From: JAWKSY01 sp041402125
GTDB taxonomy: Bacteria; Planctomycetota; GCA-002687715; DRQF01
NCBI GenBank assembly: GCA_041402125.1
Contig: JAWKSY010000006.1
Location: 251,298-315,297 of the forward strand
Length of the DNA: 64,000 bases
Direction: 5' to 3'
The position numbers were made by a program, and so were the translations under genes. Each line of letters starts with the position of its first letter. The stretch's first letter is position 1. Shown one piece after another: positions 19,301 to 28,785 of the stretch. The notes under the pieces are model-generated. The model was not told where the DNA came from, searched no databases, and was given only the letters and a program-made list of their open reading frames with translations.

Positions 19301-19512
19301 GCAACACCGGAACGCTCTACGTGAACGGTCAGGTCGCGAGCCAGGCGACCATCACGCTCGACCCGGCGGCCTTCTCTCCCGCCAACCTCTACCTCGGGAA
19401 GAGCCAGTGGCCGGATCCGCTCCTGAAGGGCCGGCTCGACGACTTCCGCCTCTACGATCACGCGCTCTCGGCGGCCGAGATCCTCGACCTCAGCCTTCCC
19501 CGCTGGAAGTGA
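16369..19512 (+). CDS. Large secreted multidomain protein: DUF6055 metallopeptidase-like, beta-helix, FN3, LamG
   Basis: 1047 aa with a signal peptide (VIALVSLLVASPLGAQA). Residues of about 30-450 resemble DUF6055, with a zinc-peptidase-like HEFAH motif at 154-158 and a second acidic helix (VWEAHAQFMAEHH) about 30 residues later, as in gluzincin-type folds. Residues of about 450-540 form a left-handed hexapeptide beta-helix (VFVGPHAQVLGNANVTGNV). Then come an F5/8C-like jelly-roll segment (about 600-740), a fibronectin type III domain (about 745-840) and a C-terminal LamG domain (about 845-1040). AGGA lies eight bases before the ATG. It is probably extracellular and may bind and cut polysaccharide-associated protein; activity is not proven. 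Confidence 0.75.
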   Translation: MVRSVASALVIALVSLLVASPLGAQAPKTVYWPAEFSAYPEVSLTRSAQSANFIVVWGTLSGTNPMAGPSGIQFDPQSILTQLESVYATYIGSLGFLDDTVGNLSQFKIIVVMNDTWSASPWTGWAFGSSYDGVIGAMWVHPGATLPNSWVLAHEFAHSLQAQAAIDHPGNGFINYEPAGFVWEAHAQFMAEHHFPTLLEATDFIRFFNTQHFHWSSTRHHYGATLFLRQIEDELGIQTVNDLWRMSIAGSEHPMTTLKRITGMTQAQLGDLVGRYARKNVNFDYGNGAEMRHTVQNELDRHLIARRFTNLVPMHGQEGAFKVPYYMAPQDYGYNIVRLEAEPGARSIHLTFHGKKNAPAGGAGYRFSFVAVSAGVARYGALHSAAGGQEVDVDFSFRPGEELYLVVAAAPAVHHDYVWEPGWPKIYRYPWEIRLAGARPVVDNHAGISGASHANGGGFVASTASVAPTVFVGPHAQVLGNANVTGNVRIEDEATVSHSASLSGNVILRDAAFTAWSTLSGNAILEESAYAFGTMGGTYSGGGDTEGDGGCVAGIYRQVAHPNNGRSPCDGLTNHPADVDVNPAFPEHVFSPRPTSGLVTVANGEDLAALATASTSFASSFFPVTNVNDGFHPASSTDITQGAYANFSGPLGGWNWVRYDWNSPVEIDSLDVYWWHNGTGIRRPRDAFVEYLDGGTWVSLGSVGNAANDWNTVPMSVTTRALRISMMSHTTTGIIEWRVHGRRIAPDSIAPTAPTGVVATAGNGQVALDWADNPEADLFHYSVLRAPAGTNAFVHLAGPLAASAFVDAQVVNGTSYDYVVVAHDLARNASPASTLVTATPLANGPEPLVALYRFEGTLLDGAGSHHASATGSVNYVAGRVGQALGFNGSSTWLALPAGSATLNDLTVATWVRWDGGGAWQRIFDFGNNTNQYAFLSPSSGNGKLRFAITTGGPGGEQGLETAPLVVGVWTHVAVTLSGNTGTLYVNGQVASQATITLDPAAFSPANLYLGKSQWPDPLLKGRLDDFRLYDHALSAAEILDLSLPRWK

Positions 19513-19533
19513 AGCGCGACGCCGGCGAGGCCG

Positions 19534-20556
19534 TCAGCTTCCGAGACGGAGCAGTCGGCGCCAGAGTCCGTTCGACGCGGCGCGTCGCTCGAGGCGCGCG
19601 CGCTGGCGAGCGAGTTCCTCCGCCACCGCCTCCGCGCTCGCGGGTCGGCGCCCGGGATCGGCGGAGAGCAGCCGGGCGACGAGCGCGGCGAGAGCGCGCG
19701 GGATCGCGGGGCGACCGCGCCTGAGATCGGGCGCGACGCTGGTCCGCATCCGCTCCTGGAGGCGCGCGCGGGTCGCCGCATGGTGGGGTCGCGCGAGGGA
19801 GAGCGATTCGAAGAGGAGGACGCCGAGGGACCAGAGGTCGGACCTCGCGTCGGGGGCCGTCGCTCCCGCCCCCGAACGCTCGGGGGCGAGGTGGCCGCCG
19901 TCTCCGGACCGCCCGCGGTCGCCGGCGGGATCGAGACAGTCCGCGACACCCCAGTCCGTCAGCACCGGTCGTCCGTCCGGGCGGATGATGATGTTCTGCG
20001 GACGCAGATCCCCGTGGACGAGACCGGCCCGATGACCCGCGGCCAGCGCCCGGGCGATCTCCTCCGCGAGACCGAGCAGACGTCCGAGGGCCGCGATCCG
20101 TTGGCGGGGGTCGACGCCGATCCTTGGCCGGGCGCGACGCCCGGCCGGGCGCAACCCGAGTTCGAGGAAGGGGCAGACGTGCCCCCCCGCCTCCCGCCCT
20201 CTCGCCCAGGCGATACGATCCGCGAGCGACTGGCCCTCGATCAGGGGCATCGCGGTCCAGTTCACGCCGCCGGAGACCTCGGCCGAGCGGCCGACGCAGA
20301 TGCGGTCCTCTCCGAGTCCGGAGAGAGCGCGTTCCACGGCCCTCCGGGCCTCGATCTGATCGGGGCTCAAGCGGAGCCGCCGGCGAAACACCTTGAGCGC
20401 CCGGACGGAACCGTCGGTGAGATCACGGGCGCGGTGGACCGTCGCCGTGCGCCCCCGTCCGATCTCCCCGAGGATCTCGAACCCCGGGATGTCGACGGCA
20501 CCGCCCTTCGCGCCCGTCGCGTCTCGCGTCGGCGAGTCCGAGGCCGATCGCGTCAC
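19534..20556 (-). CDS. Small Ser/Thr kinase-like protein with altered HRD and DFG motifs
   Basis: 340 aa kinase fold without membrane helix or TPR tail. It shows a glycine loop (GEIGRGRTATVHRA), the VAIK lysine (RALKVFRR), a catalytic loop reading VHGDLRPQN (HGD in place of HRD, near 182) and a metal motif DWG instead of DFG (near 201), then APE and DLWSLGVLLFE. Catalytic Lys, both Asp and Asn are kept, so activity is possible, but the altered motifs suggest a divergent or regulatory kinase. It starts at a GTG whose GTGA overlaps the stop of the preceding kinase. An Arg/Pro-rich insert lies near residues 115-150. Confidence 0.75.
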   Translation of the reverse strand: MTRSASDSPTRDATGAKGGAVDIPGFEILGEIGRGRTATVHRARDLTDGSVRALKVFRRRLRLSPDQIEARRAVERALSGLGEDRICVGRSAEVSGGVNWTAMPLIEGQSLADRIAWARGREAGGHVCPFLELGLRPAGRRARPRIGVDPRQRIAALGRLLGLAEEIARALAAGHRAGLVHGDLRPQNIIIRPDGRPVLTDWGVADCLDPAGDRGRSGDGGHLAPERSGAGATAPDARSDLWSLGVLLFESLSLARPHHAATRARLQERMRTSVAPDLRRGRPAIPRALAALVARLLSADPGRRPASAEAVAEELARQRARLERRAASNGLWRRLLRLGS

Positions 20557-23500
20557 CGCTCTCTCGCTCTCTCGGCGGCCGCCCGGTATCGCGCGAGCAG
20601 CTCTCGCGCGTGCTCGAAGGTGTAGGCCCCGGAGTCCTTTCCCGCCATCAGGGTGAGGATCTCCTCCTGGACGGAGGCCGCCGCGTCGGGATGACCCGCC
20701 GCGAACTCCGCGACGGCCAGCGTGTCGAGGATCGTCGCCGAACGACGGCCGCTTCGCCTCGACGGCCCGACGCGCGAGCGCGCGGCCTTCGGTGGATCGT
20801 GCAGGAGAGGATCGCTTGCCGGGATCGACGCGCAGCCAGGCGGCTCCGTTCAGGGCGTCGGCGTTCTCCGGATCGACGAGAAGCAGGATCCGGTACTGCT
20901 GGAGGGCGATGCGACGATCATCGCTCTGGACGGAGCTTCGCGCCAGCCGGCGCTGCAAGGCCACGAAGTCGCGGTCGCGATCCTCCGGCGAGAGGTCGCG
21001 CTGCCGCTCCACGGCGCTTCGGAGCGAGGACGCGAACTCGGCGACGCCGTCGTCGTCCTCGTGGTCCTCGATCGCCGCCAGCGCCTCGTCGAAGCGTCCG
21101 CGCCGGGCGAGATCCCGCACGGCGTGCGACAGGACCTTCACCAGGGTATTCGCCGCCAGGCGGATCTCCGTCGTGCCCACCGCCCGGGCGAGCTCCGGGA
21201 GCGCACGCGCCGCCTCGAGTCCCTCGCCGGGGCGGCCGAGCTCGATGAGCGACTCGACACGGGCCAGCCGCACCTCGAAGCGGTCCGGCCCCAGACGGAT
21301 CAACTCGTCGGCCGTCGCGAGCGTCTCCTCGCTGCGTCCCGTCAGCCAGAGCGCGACGAGATACTGACGGAGGACGGGCCGGTCTCCGGGCCATCGCTCG
21401 AGGAAGGTGCGACAGCGCTCCCGGACCTCGAGACCGAGACCGTTGAGCTGGAGCGAGCGGATGAGATTCCGGGCGTGCTCGGCATCGTCGGGAGCGAGCC
21501 GGCTCGCCTCCCGGAAGGGCGCGAGCGCCTCCTCCGGTCGACGCAGGACGGAGAGCACGACACCCCGGCTCCTCCAGGCGTGGGCGTCCCCGGGCTTCAT
21601 CTCGACGATGCGGGCCGTGATCGGCAGCGCCTCCTCCGCCCGTCCGGCCGAGCACAGGACGCGGACCAGATCGACCGCGGCGGGAACGTCGAGCGGGTCG
21701 ATCCCGACCGCGCGACGCGCGGCCTCGATGCTCTCCTCGGCGCGCCCCTGACGCTCCCGCAGCGCGGCGAGATTCCTCCAGAAGAGGAGCCCGCTCTCCG
21801 CCCGTCCGCCCGACCAGGCGAGCACGCGCTCCGCGAGCGCCTCGTCGCCGAGAAGACCGGTCACGCCCAGCACGCTGCCGATGACGCGCGCGATGTCGCT
21901 TCGCGCGCAGAGATCGAGGCTCGAGGGCGCGAAGTCATCGAGGACCCGGGCGATGCCGGCCCGGGCCGCCTCCGGATGGCCGAGCTGCATCTCCGAGACG
22001 GCGATGTCGAACCGGATCGTCGATCGTTCCGGCGCGAGTCGGGCCGCGGTCCGGAAGTCCTCGATCGCCTCCTCGAAGGCCTTCATTCCCCGACGGGCGT
22101 GCCCCAGCCGGACCCACCACGCGTACTCGTCGGGTCGCTCCGCGGCGATCGACCGGGCGATCTCGACCGCCTCCGGGTAGCGTTCCTGGGCCGTGTACCA
22201 GTCGCCCAGCACGCTTCGGACCTCGACGAGATCGGCGTCCATCTCGAGCGCGCGATCGAGGCAGACCTTCGCCTCCTCGAAGCGATCCCGCTTGATCAGG
22301 AGCAGGGCCTGATTCGAGTACGAACCGGCCGAGACGCGCGTCTCACCGTCGAGGACCCTCCCCTGGATCTCGATGGCCTCGTCGAGGCGTCCCGCGTCGC
22401 TGAGGAGCCGGGCGAGACCGCTGGTCGCCGTCGTGTTCTCCGGATCGGCGTCGACCACCTCACGAAGCACGGATTCGGCCTCGTCGCGGCGATCAAGCGC
22501 GAGCAGGGCGAGCCCCTCGCGCACCCGGGCGGCCGGCCGGTTCGACTCCGTCGAGGTCGCGACGGCCTTCCGAGCGACCTCGAGAGACTCCTCGCCTCGT
22601 CTCCGCGACTCGAGGAACTCCGAGAAGTAGATCAGCGTCAGCGCGCGTTCGGGCGAGAGCTCGATCGATCGACGGAAGGCCGCCTCGGCCGCGTCCGGAT
22701 CGACCTTCCTGAGGTTCAGGGCGCGGAGCTGCCACATGCTCGCGTTCTCGGGCCAGAGCGCCACGACCGCGTCCGCGAGGCTGGCGCCGAGACGTGAGTC
22801 CTCCGCGCGACCGACGATGACCCCGAGGACGGCGTGGTTGCTCCGACGAGCCCTGGGGCTCGCGAGGAGGGCGCGCTCGATCTTCCCGCGGGCTCGGGCT
22901 TCGAGCTCCCGCGATCGCTTCCGCCCGACGAACTGCGCGGTGGCCTGGATGTCGAGCAGGCCGTCGATGAACCACGACTGCGCATCGCGCGACGGCGTCT
23001 TCCGGGCGAGGAGCGCGTCGGCCTCCGCGTCGCGTCCGAGCGCCGTGAGCACCGTCGACTCGACGCGCAGGAGCCGATCGGGCTCCTCGAGGCGACTCCG
23101 GTTGCTCTCGATGATCTCGAGCGCGTCCGCGGGGCGCTCGAGGTAGAGCTCGCAGATCGCGATCCCGACCACGGCGTCGGTGACCTCCCGGTCGAGCGCG
23201 AGCGCGTCTCGGAAGTGCCCCCGGGCCTTCTCGTAGAACCCGCCGATGAGCGCGTAGTGCGCGTCCTCGAGGTGGGACTCGACCCGGTCGAGGAGGCGCG
23301 CCTCGCGCTGCTTCTCGATCTTGCCCCAGTTCGCGTAGAGGAATCCGCCGAGTCCCGTCACCAGCGTGAGACCCACGGCGAGCACGACGACGAGCGCCGC
23401 CTTCATCGGTCGGCGCTTCGACCAGCGCCAGGCGCGCCCGACGGGACCGACCGGTCGCGCCGCGATCGGGCGGTTCTCGCGCAGCGCGGCGAGGTCGTCC

Positions 23501-24600
23501 GCCAGCGCCTCCGCACTCAGGTAGCGACGATCCCGGTCCTTCTCGAGAGCGCAGTCGAGCACGATCTTGAGGTCCTTCGAGATCGCTCGATTGAATCGCC
23601 GGGGATCCGGCGCCTCCTTCGTCATGACCGCCTGGTAGAGCGCCTCGCGGGTCGGCGCCTCGATCGGTCGGCGGAGCGTGAGCGTCTCGTAGAGCGTGAC
23701 GCCGAGCGAGTAGACGTCGCTCCGACCGTCGAGGACGATCCGCTGCGAGGCGATCTGCTCGGGCGACATGTAGGCGGGGGTGCCGAAGAGATCGCCGGTC
23801 ATGGTGAGGATCTCGCCGTCCTCCGACTCGTCGCTGGCGAGTCCGAAGTCGAGCAGGACGGGTTCGCCGTCGGCCGAGATCATGATGTTCCCGGGCTTCA
23901 CGTCCCGGTGGATACGCCCGCCTCGTGCGCCGCGTGCAGGGCCCGGGCGGCCTTCTCGAAGACGACGAGGATCGCGTCGAGCTGCGACTTCTCCATCGTC
24001 GGGACGATCGAGGTCGGCCGTCGGCATCGCCGTGGCCTCCGACGCCGCGACCTCCGTCGTGAGATCGAGGAAGCTCGACGCCGTCTCGTCGAGGCCCAGA
24101 CCGCGCGTCCGGGCGATGCGGTCCCCGAGCGACTCGCCCTTCACGAGGCGCATCGCGATGTAGGCGATGCCGCGCTCGATGCCGGCGTCGTGGACCGCGC
24201 AGATGCCGGGATGCTCGAGCCGCGCCGCGACCGCCGCCTCGCGCCGGAAGCGGGCGAGCGGCCGTTCTGCGCCGGGGCCGAGACCGGTCATGATCTTGAG
24301 GGCGACGGTGCGTCCGAGTCGCGTGTCCACCGCCCGGTGGACCCTCCCCTGCCCGCCGCGGCCGATCTCCTCCTCGAGGACGTAGGGCCCGAGCCGCCGG
24401 ACCTCGTCCGGGGACCCGGTGGCCTCCTCACCCGTGGAGAGTTCGAGCAGCTCGCGCGCCACGGCCTCCTCGTGATCGGGCCAGAGCCGCAGGTACTCGA
24501 GCAGGGATCGTTCCTCCCCCTCGGCCCGATCGGACCAGTAGCGCTCCTGGAAGGCCAGGACGACGCGCTCGCGATCCTCGCTGCGCGTGAGGCCGCTCAT
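20553..24600 (-). CDS. Ser/Thr protein kinase with TM and long TPR tail, frameshifted
   Basis: About 1350 aa if frameshifts are repaired. It has an N-terminal sigma-adjacent-like stretch (LAFQERYW, LLEYLRLWPDHEE), a kinase domain (GRGGQGRVHRA; HRDVKPGN near 229; DFGLASDES; SPEQ), a membrane helix near 400 and then about 900 residues of TPR repeats. Compared with its paralogue upstream, 2 nt are missing near 24010 and 1 nt near 23913, so about 33 residues before HRD are read in the wrong frame. At about 20740-20810 a further shift moves the frame; the expected tail (ILDTLAVAEF, QEEILTLMAG) is in another frame and stops in GTGA over the next gene's start. Unrepaired, it runs into the next kinase as one 1688-aa frame. 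Start and stop overlaps (ATGA, GTGA) support one operon. Confidence 0.7.
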
Positions 24601-27600
24601 CGCCCGTCCTCCGCCGACGCGCCGGCGTCTCGGTAGCGGCGGAGGCGGTCCTGCGCCGTCTCGACGGTCAGGCCCTTGACGGGCGCACCGTTCATCAGCC
24701 GCAGCACCTCCTCCTGCACCGCGATGGCCTCGGCGACGCGACCGAGCGCGAACAGGGTCACGCCGAGCGTGTCGAGATCGTTCGCGTCGCGACGACCGCC
24801 CAGCCGCACCGCCTCCTGCGCGTGAGGCAACGCGCCCTCCGGGTCGCGGATCGAGGAATCCCCCTCGGGATCGACCTTCAGCCACGCGACGATGTTCCGG
24901 ACCTTCGAGTCCTCGGGCCTGAGCGCCGCCAGCGCGAGGAGAGCCCGCAGGCGACGCGGTGCGCTCGCGGCCTCGCGTGCGATCCGGTCGTGGGAGATCG
25001 CGAGGCCGATGCGACGCTCGCGGCGCTCGTCCTCTCCGAGCGCGCGATCCGCCTCGAGGGTCGAGAGCTTCCGCTCGATCGGCTCGCTCGCCGGATAGCG
25101 CTCGAGGAAGTCCTCCGCCGCGGCGATCGCGGCCTCGAGGCCCTCGGCGGCGTAGATCTCCTCGAGCCGGACGGAGATCCGGAGCGCCCGGGCCCGCTCC
25201 CAGGTCGCGACGTCGGGGGCGAATCTCGGGTCGTCGCGGGCGAGCTCGATCGCGTGGTCGAAGATCGGAAGGCTCGCGCCGGAGTCTCCGATCTCCCCCT
25301 CGATGAGGGCGAGCATGTAGTGGAAGCGGGCATTCCCGGGCTCGAGCTCCACCGCGCGTCGCAGGTCGCCCCGGTCGAGTCTCGAACGGTCGCTCAGGAA
25401 CATGCAGCGAGCGCGCTCGACCCGGAGCTCGGCATCGTCCGGATCGAGCGCGATCGCCGCGTCGAGCAGCGGCGCCGCCTCCGGCCAGAGCTTGCGATCC
25501 ACGAGCATGACCCGCAGGTTGCGGAGATTGAGCTCGTTCGCGGGGTCGAGGCGGTAGGCCTCCCGGAAGGACGCGAGACCCTCGTCGGCGCGCTTCTGTC
25601 GGATCAGGGAGACGCCGAGCGCCCGGTGAGCGTCGGCGCTCTCGGGAGCGATCGCGATGGCCCGGCGCGCCGACTCCTCCGCCTCCGCCGGCCGGCCGAG
25701 CTTCTCGAGCGCCAGCGCGCGGGCGCCGTACCCGAAGGCCCGCTCGGGCCGCAGTTCGATGAAGCGCTCGGCCGCTCGCAGGGTCTCCTCGTCCCGGCCG
25801 AGGCGCAGGAGGGCGCGGCAGCCCTGCTCGATGCTCACGGCATCCGTGGGATCGAGGCGCATCGCCTCCTCGTAGGCCTCGAGCGCCTTCTCCCAGCGCT
25901 GCAGCTTGAGGTTCAGGACGATGACGTTCGAGGCCGCTCCCTCTCCGCGGGGCCGCAGTTCGAAGCAGCGCTCGAAGGCCGCCAACGACTCCTCGTAGCG
26001 ACCGAGGAGGTCGAGCGCCCGACCCCGCTGGTGCCAGCAGCCGGCGGAGTTCCCGGCGATGTCCGGACGGGTGTCGAGGAGTTCGAGGGCCCGGGCGGGC
26101 TCTCCGAGCGCGATCAGGTGAGTCGAGGCCGCCATGAGATCGTCGGCGCCGAGGAACTCGTGGGTCAACGCCTCCGCGAGGGCCTCGCGCGCCTCGTCGA
26201 GACGATCCTCCTTCAGGTCGGCCTTCACGATCAGGAGCCGGGGCGTCACCGCGCTGTCGTCGAGTTCGAGCGTACTCCGCGCGACCGCGCGCGATTCCTC
26301 GTAGCGCCCGACCTGCAGGAGGACCTGGGCCAGGTTCCGGGCGAGGACGGCCGAACGCGGCTCGTCGGCGACGAGGTCGCGAAGGACCTCCACCGCGCCC
26401 TCCCCGTCGCCCGCCTCGAACCGCGCCTCGGCCAGCACGTTCCGGCCGGTGAACGATCGGGGATTCGCGTCGACGTAGGCCTCGAGGAGTCCGCGAGCCT
26501 TCTCGACATCGCCCGCCGCGAGGTGCGCCTGGGCGAACCGGACCCGGATCGTTCCGTCGGGGAGACCGAGAGCCTCCGCCCGCGCCAGGAGATCTCGAGC
26601 CTCGTCGCGGTCGCCGCGACGCGCGAGCAGGAGACCGCCTCCCACGAGCGACGTCGGATCTCGGGGGTCGAGTTCGATCGCCCGTCGCTGGGCGCGGATC
26701 GCCCGGGCCTCGTCGAAGGGAAGCACCCCGGCCGAGATGCCGCGCCAGGCCACCTTCGAGCCCGACCAGAGCGCCTCGATCGCGTCGGCGGTCGCCGACG
26801 TCGTCTCCGCGTCGCGGGCGTACTCCGCGGCCGAAAGCAAGCGGAGATGGTAGATCAGGCGGGCGCTTCTCGCGGCATGGACGGCGCGGAGGTAGTGCTG
26901 CATCGCCTTCTCCGCGGCATCGCGATCGCGGGGCGTCGGCTCGACGCTGGCGTTGGTCTTCCGGTAACCGCTCTCCAGCCCCGCGATGAACCATCCGTCG
27001 GCGTCGGCCGGCGGGGGCGCGGAGGCGCGCCGGGCCGCGGCCTCGCGTTCCCGGCCGCTCGTCTCGAGGACCTGCGCCTCCACGAGGGCGAGCCGATCGG
27101 GAGGATCGAGGTGCGCTCGCGCCGCCTCGAGCGAGGCGAGCGCGCGCTCCGGCGCTTCCTCCATGAGGAAGGAGTAGGCCCGCCCGGCCTGCGCCAGGGG
27201 CTCGGAAGGATCCAGCGCGATCGCGGCCTCGAACTCCGGCCGCGCGGACTCGGGATTCCTCGACTCCATCTGCTCGAAGCCGCGCTCGAGATGCGCCTCG
27301 ACCTTCTCCGCGATGACCGCGAGTTCCTGGTCGCGGATGTCCTCGCGATTCGCCCACACGATTCCCGCCAGGCCGGCGACGAGCGGAAGTCCGAGGGCGA
27401 TCGCCGCGACGAGGGCCGCGCGGGCGGGACGACGCTTCGCCCAGCGCCAGGTGCGGCCGAGCACCCCGATCTGGATCGCGGCGACGGGGAGCCCCTTCCG
27501 GACGGCGGCCAGATCGTCCGCGAAGGCCTCGGCGCTGGAGTAGCGGCGGTCGCGGTCCTTCTCGAGCGCGCACTCGAGCACGACGCGCAGATCCCGCGAG

Positions 27601-28619
27601 ATCGCGCGGTTGAAGCGGCGGGGATCCGGAGCCTCCTTGGTCATGATCGCCTGGTAGAGCGCCTCGCGCGTCGGCGCCGTCCAGGGCCGCCGCAGGGTCA
27701 GCGCCTCGTAGAGGGTGACGCCGAGCGAGTAGACGTCGCTCCGCGCATCGAGATGGATGCGCTGGCCCGCGATCTGCTCCGGGGACATGTAGGCCGGAGT
27801 CCCGAAGAGATCGCCCGTCATCGTGAGCGACTGGCCGTCTTCCGAGTCGTCGCTGGCGAGGCCGAAGTCGAGGAGGATCGGCTCGCCGGCGTCGGTGATC
27901 ATGATGTTGCCGGGCTTGACGTCGCGATGGACGACGCCGGCCTCGTGGGCGGCGTGGAGGGCGCGCGCCGCCTTCTCGAAGACGAGGAGCATCGCGTCGA
28001 GCTGGGAGCGCTCCATGCGCGCGACGATCGCATCGACCTCCGTCGACTCGCCGGCACCGGGTGCATCGTCGGCCACGGAGAGGTCGAGGAAACTCGTCGC
28101 GGCTCCGTCGAGACTCTCGCCGCGGGTCCGCGAGATGCGTTCTCCGAGGGACTCGCCCTTCACGAAGCGCATCGCGATAAAGGGTCGGCCGTCCTGGATG
28201 CCGGCGTCGTGGACCCCGCAGATGCCCGGGTGATCGAGACGAGCGGTCACCTCGGCCTCGCGCTTGAAGCGTGCGATCTGCTTCTCGGCGCCCGGACCGA
28301 GGCCGGTGAGGACCTTGAGCGCGACGGTGCGGCCGAGTCGGGAGTCCACGGCGCGGTAGACGAGCCCCTGCCCTCCCCGTCCGACCTCCTCCTCGAGGAG
28401 GTAGGGTCCCACCCGGTCGGGCGTCTCCGTCGCCTCCTCCGCGGCGGCGGTCGCGCCGCGCAGGAGGAGGTACTCCCGCGCGACGACGCGCTGGTGGTCG
28501 GGCCAGAGCTCGAGGTATCCGGAGAGGGACGCGGTCCGCCCCTCGGCCTCGTCGCGCCAGTAGCGCTCCTGGAAGGCCAGGGCGACGCGTTCGGCGGGGG
28601 CGGCGCTCTCGTTCGTCAT
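24597..28619 (-). CDS. Ser/Thr protein kinase with TM helix and TPR tail
   Basis: 1340 aa. A short N-terminal module (LAFQERYW, LSGYLELWPDHQR) precedes an intact kinase domain: GRGGQGLVYRA, VALKVL, HRDVKPGN near 230, DFGLASDDSED, GTPAYMSPEQ, RSDVYSLGVTLYEALT. A juxtamembrane basic stretch leads to one transmembrane helix (about 400-422), and the rest is a chain of TPR repeats (for example AIALDPSEPLAQAG). The layout is typical of planctomycete kinases that bind partners through an extended TPR tail. The ATG at 28619 has GGGAGAG upstream. It is first in a three-kinase operon, its TGA overlapping the next ATG, and is divergent from an ECF sigma gene. Confidence 0.88.
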   Translation of the reverse strand: MTNESAAPAERVALAFQERYWRDEAEGRTASLSGYLELWPDHQRVVAREYLLLRGATAAAEEATETPDRVGPYLLEEEVGRGGQGLVYRAVDSRLGRTVALKVLTGLGPGAEKQIARFKREAEVTARLDHPGICGVHDAGIQDGRPFIAMRFVKGESLGERISRTRGESLDGAATSFLDLSVADDAPGAGESTEVDAIVARMERSQLDAMLLVFEKAARALHAAHEAGVVHRDVKPGNIMITDAGEPILLDFGLASDDSEDGQSLTMTGDLFGTPAYMSPEQIAGQRIHLDARSDVYSLGVTLYEALTLRRPWTAPTREALYQAIMTKEAPDPRRFNRAISRDLRVVLECALEKDRDRRYSSAEAFADDLAAVRKGLPVAAIQIGVLGRTWRWAKRRPARAALVAAIALGLPLVAGLAGIVWANREDIRDQELAVIAEKVEAHLERGFEQMESRNPESARPEFEAAIALDPSEPLAQAGRAYSFLMEEAPERALASLEAARAHLDPPDRLALVEAQVLETSGREREAAARRASAPPPADADGWFIAGLESGYRKTNASVEPTPRDRDAAEKAMQHYLRAVHAARSARLIYHLRLLSAAEYARDAETTSATADAIEALWSGSKVAWRGISAGVLPFDEARAIRAQRRAIELDPRDPTSLVGGGLLLARRGDRDEARDLLARAEALGLPDGTIRVRFAQAHLAAGDVEKARGLLEAYVDANPRSFTGRNVLAEARFEAGDGEGAVEVLRDLVADEPRSAVLARNLAQVLLQVGRYEESRAVARSTLELDDSAVTPRLLIVKADLKEDRLDEAREALAEALTHEFLGADDLMAASTHLIALGEPARALELLDTRPDIAGNSAGCWHQRGRALDLLGRYEESLAAFERCFELRPRGEGAASNVIVLNLKLQRWEKALEAYEEAMRLDPTDAVSIEQGCRALLRLGRDEETLRAAERFIELRPERAFGYGARALALEKLGRPAEAEESARRAIAIAPESADAHRALGVSLIRQKRADEGLASFREAYRLDPANELNLRNLRVMLVDRKLWPEAAPLLDAAIALDPDDAELRVERARCMFLSDRSRLDRGDLRRAVELEPGNARFHYMLALIEGEIGDSGASLPIFDHAIELARDDPRFAPDVATWERARALRISVRLEEIYAAEGLEAAIAAAEDFLERYPASEPIERKLSTLEADRALGEDERRERRIGLAISHDRIAREAASAPRRLRALLALAALRPEDSKVRNIVAWLKVDPEGDSSIRDPEGALPHAQEAVRLGGRRDANDLDTLGVTLFALGRVAEAIAVQEEVLRLMNGAPVKGLTVETAQDRLRRYRDAGASAEDGR

Positions 28620-28785
28620 CTCGCTCTCCCGGAGTCCACCATGGCTTCCGGCCCGCTCGTACGGGGATCTCGGACCCGGCCGGACAGAAAACCGGGCTCG
28701 GATTCCACGCTCCGGGGCCCACCGCCGGACTTCTGCGCTAAGCTTCCTCCCGGTTGTCACTTCCAGTCGTCGGGGATGCGGTCGA
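28620..28785. promoter_or_regulatory. Divergent promoter region, kinase operon / ECF sigma gene
   Basis: 166 bp between the start of the first kinase gene (minus) and the GTG of the sigma gene (plus). It must hold both promoters. No strong palindrome was seen. The arrangement would let the sigma factor drive the kinase operon, but no -35/-10 pair stood out. Confidence 0.3.

Noticed and set aside
16210..19461. Open frame of more than 1000 codons on the minus strand opposite the DUF6055 gene
   Set aside because: Composition is Arg/Glu/Asp/Gly-rich without any domain or signal; it is the usual antisense shadow in high-GC DNA.
19534..28722. Single 3062-codon minus-strand frame covering all kinases
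   Set aside because: Its first part is an out-of-frame reading of the first kinase, and the join of kinases two and three depends on a frameshift; separate genes with ATGA and GTGA overlaps explain the data better.
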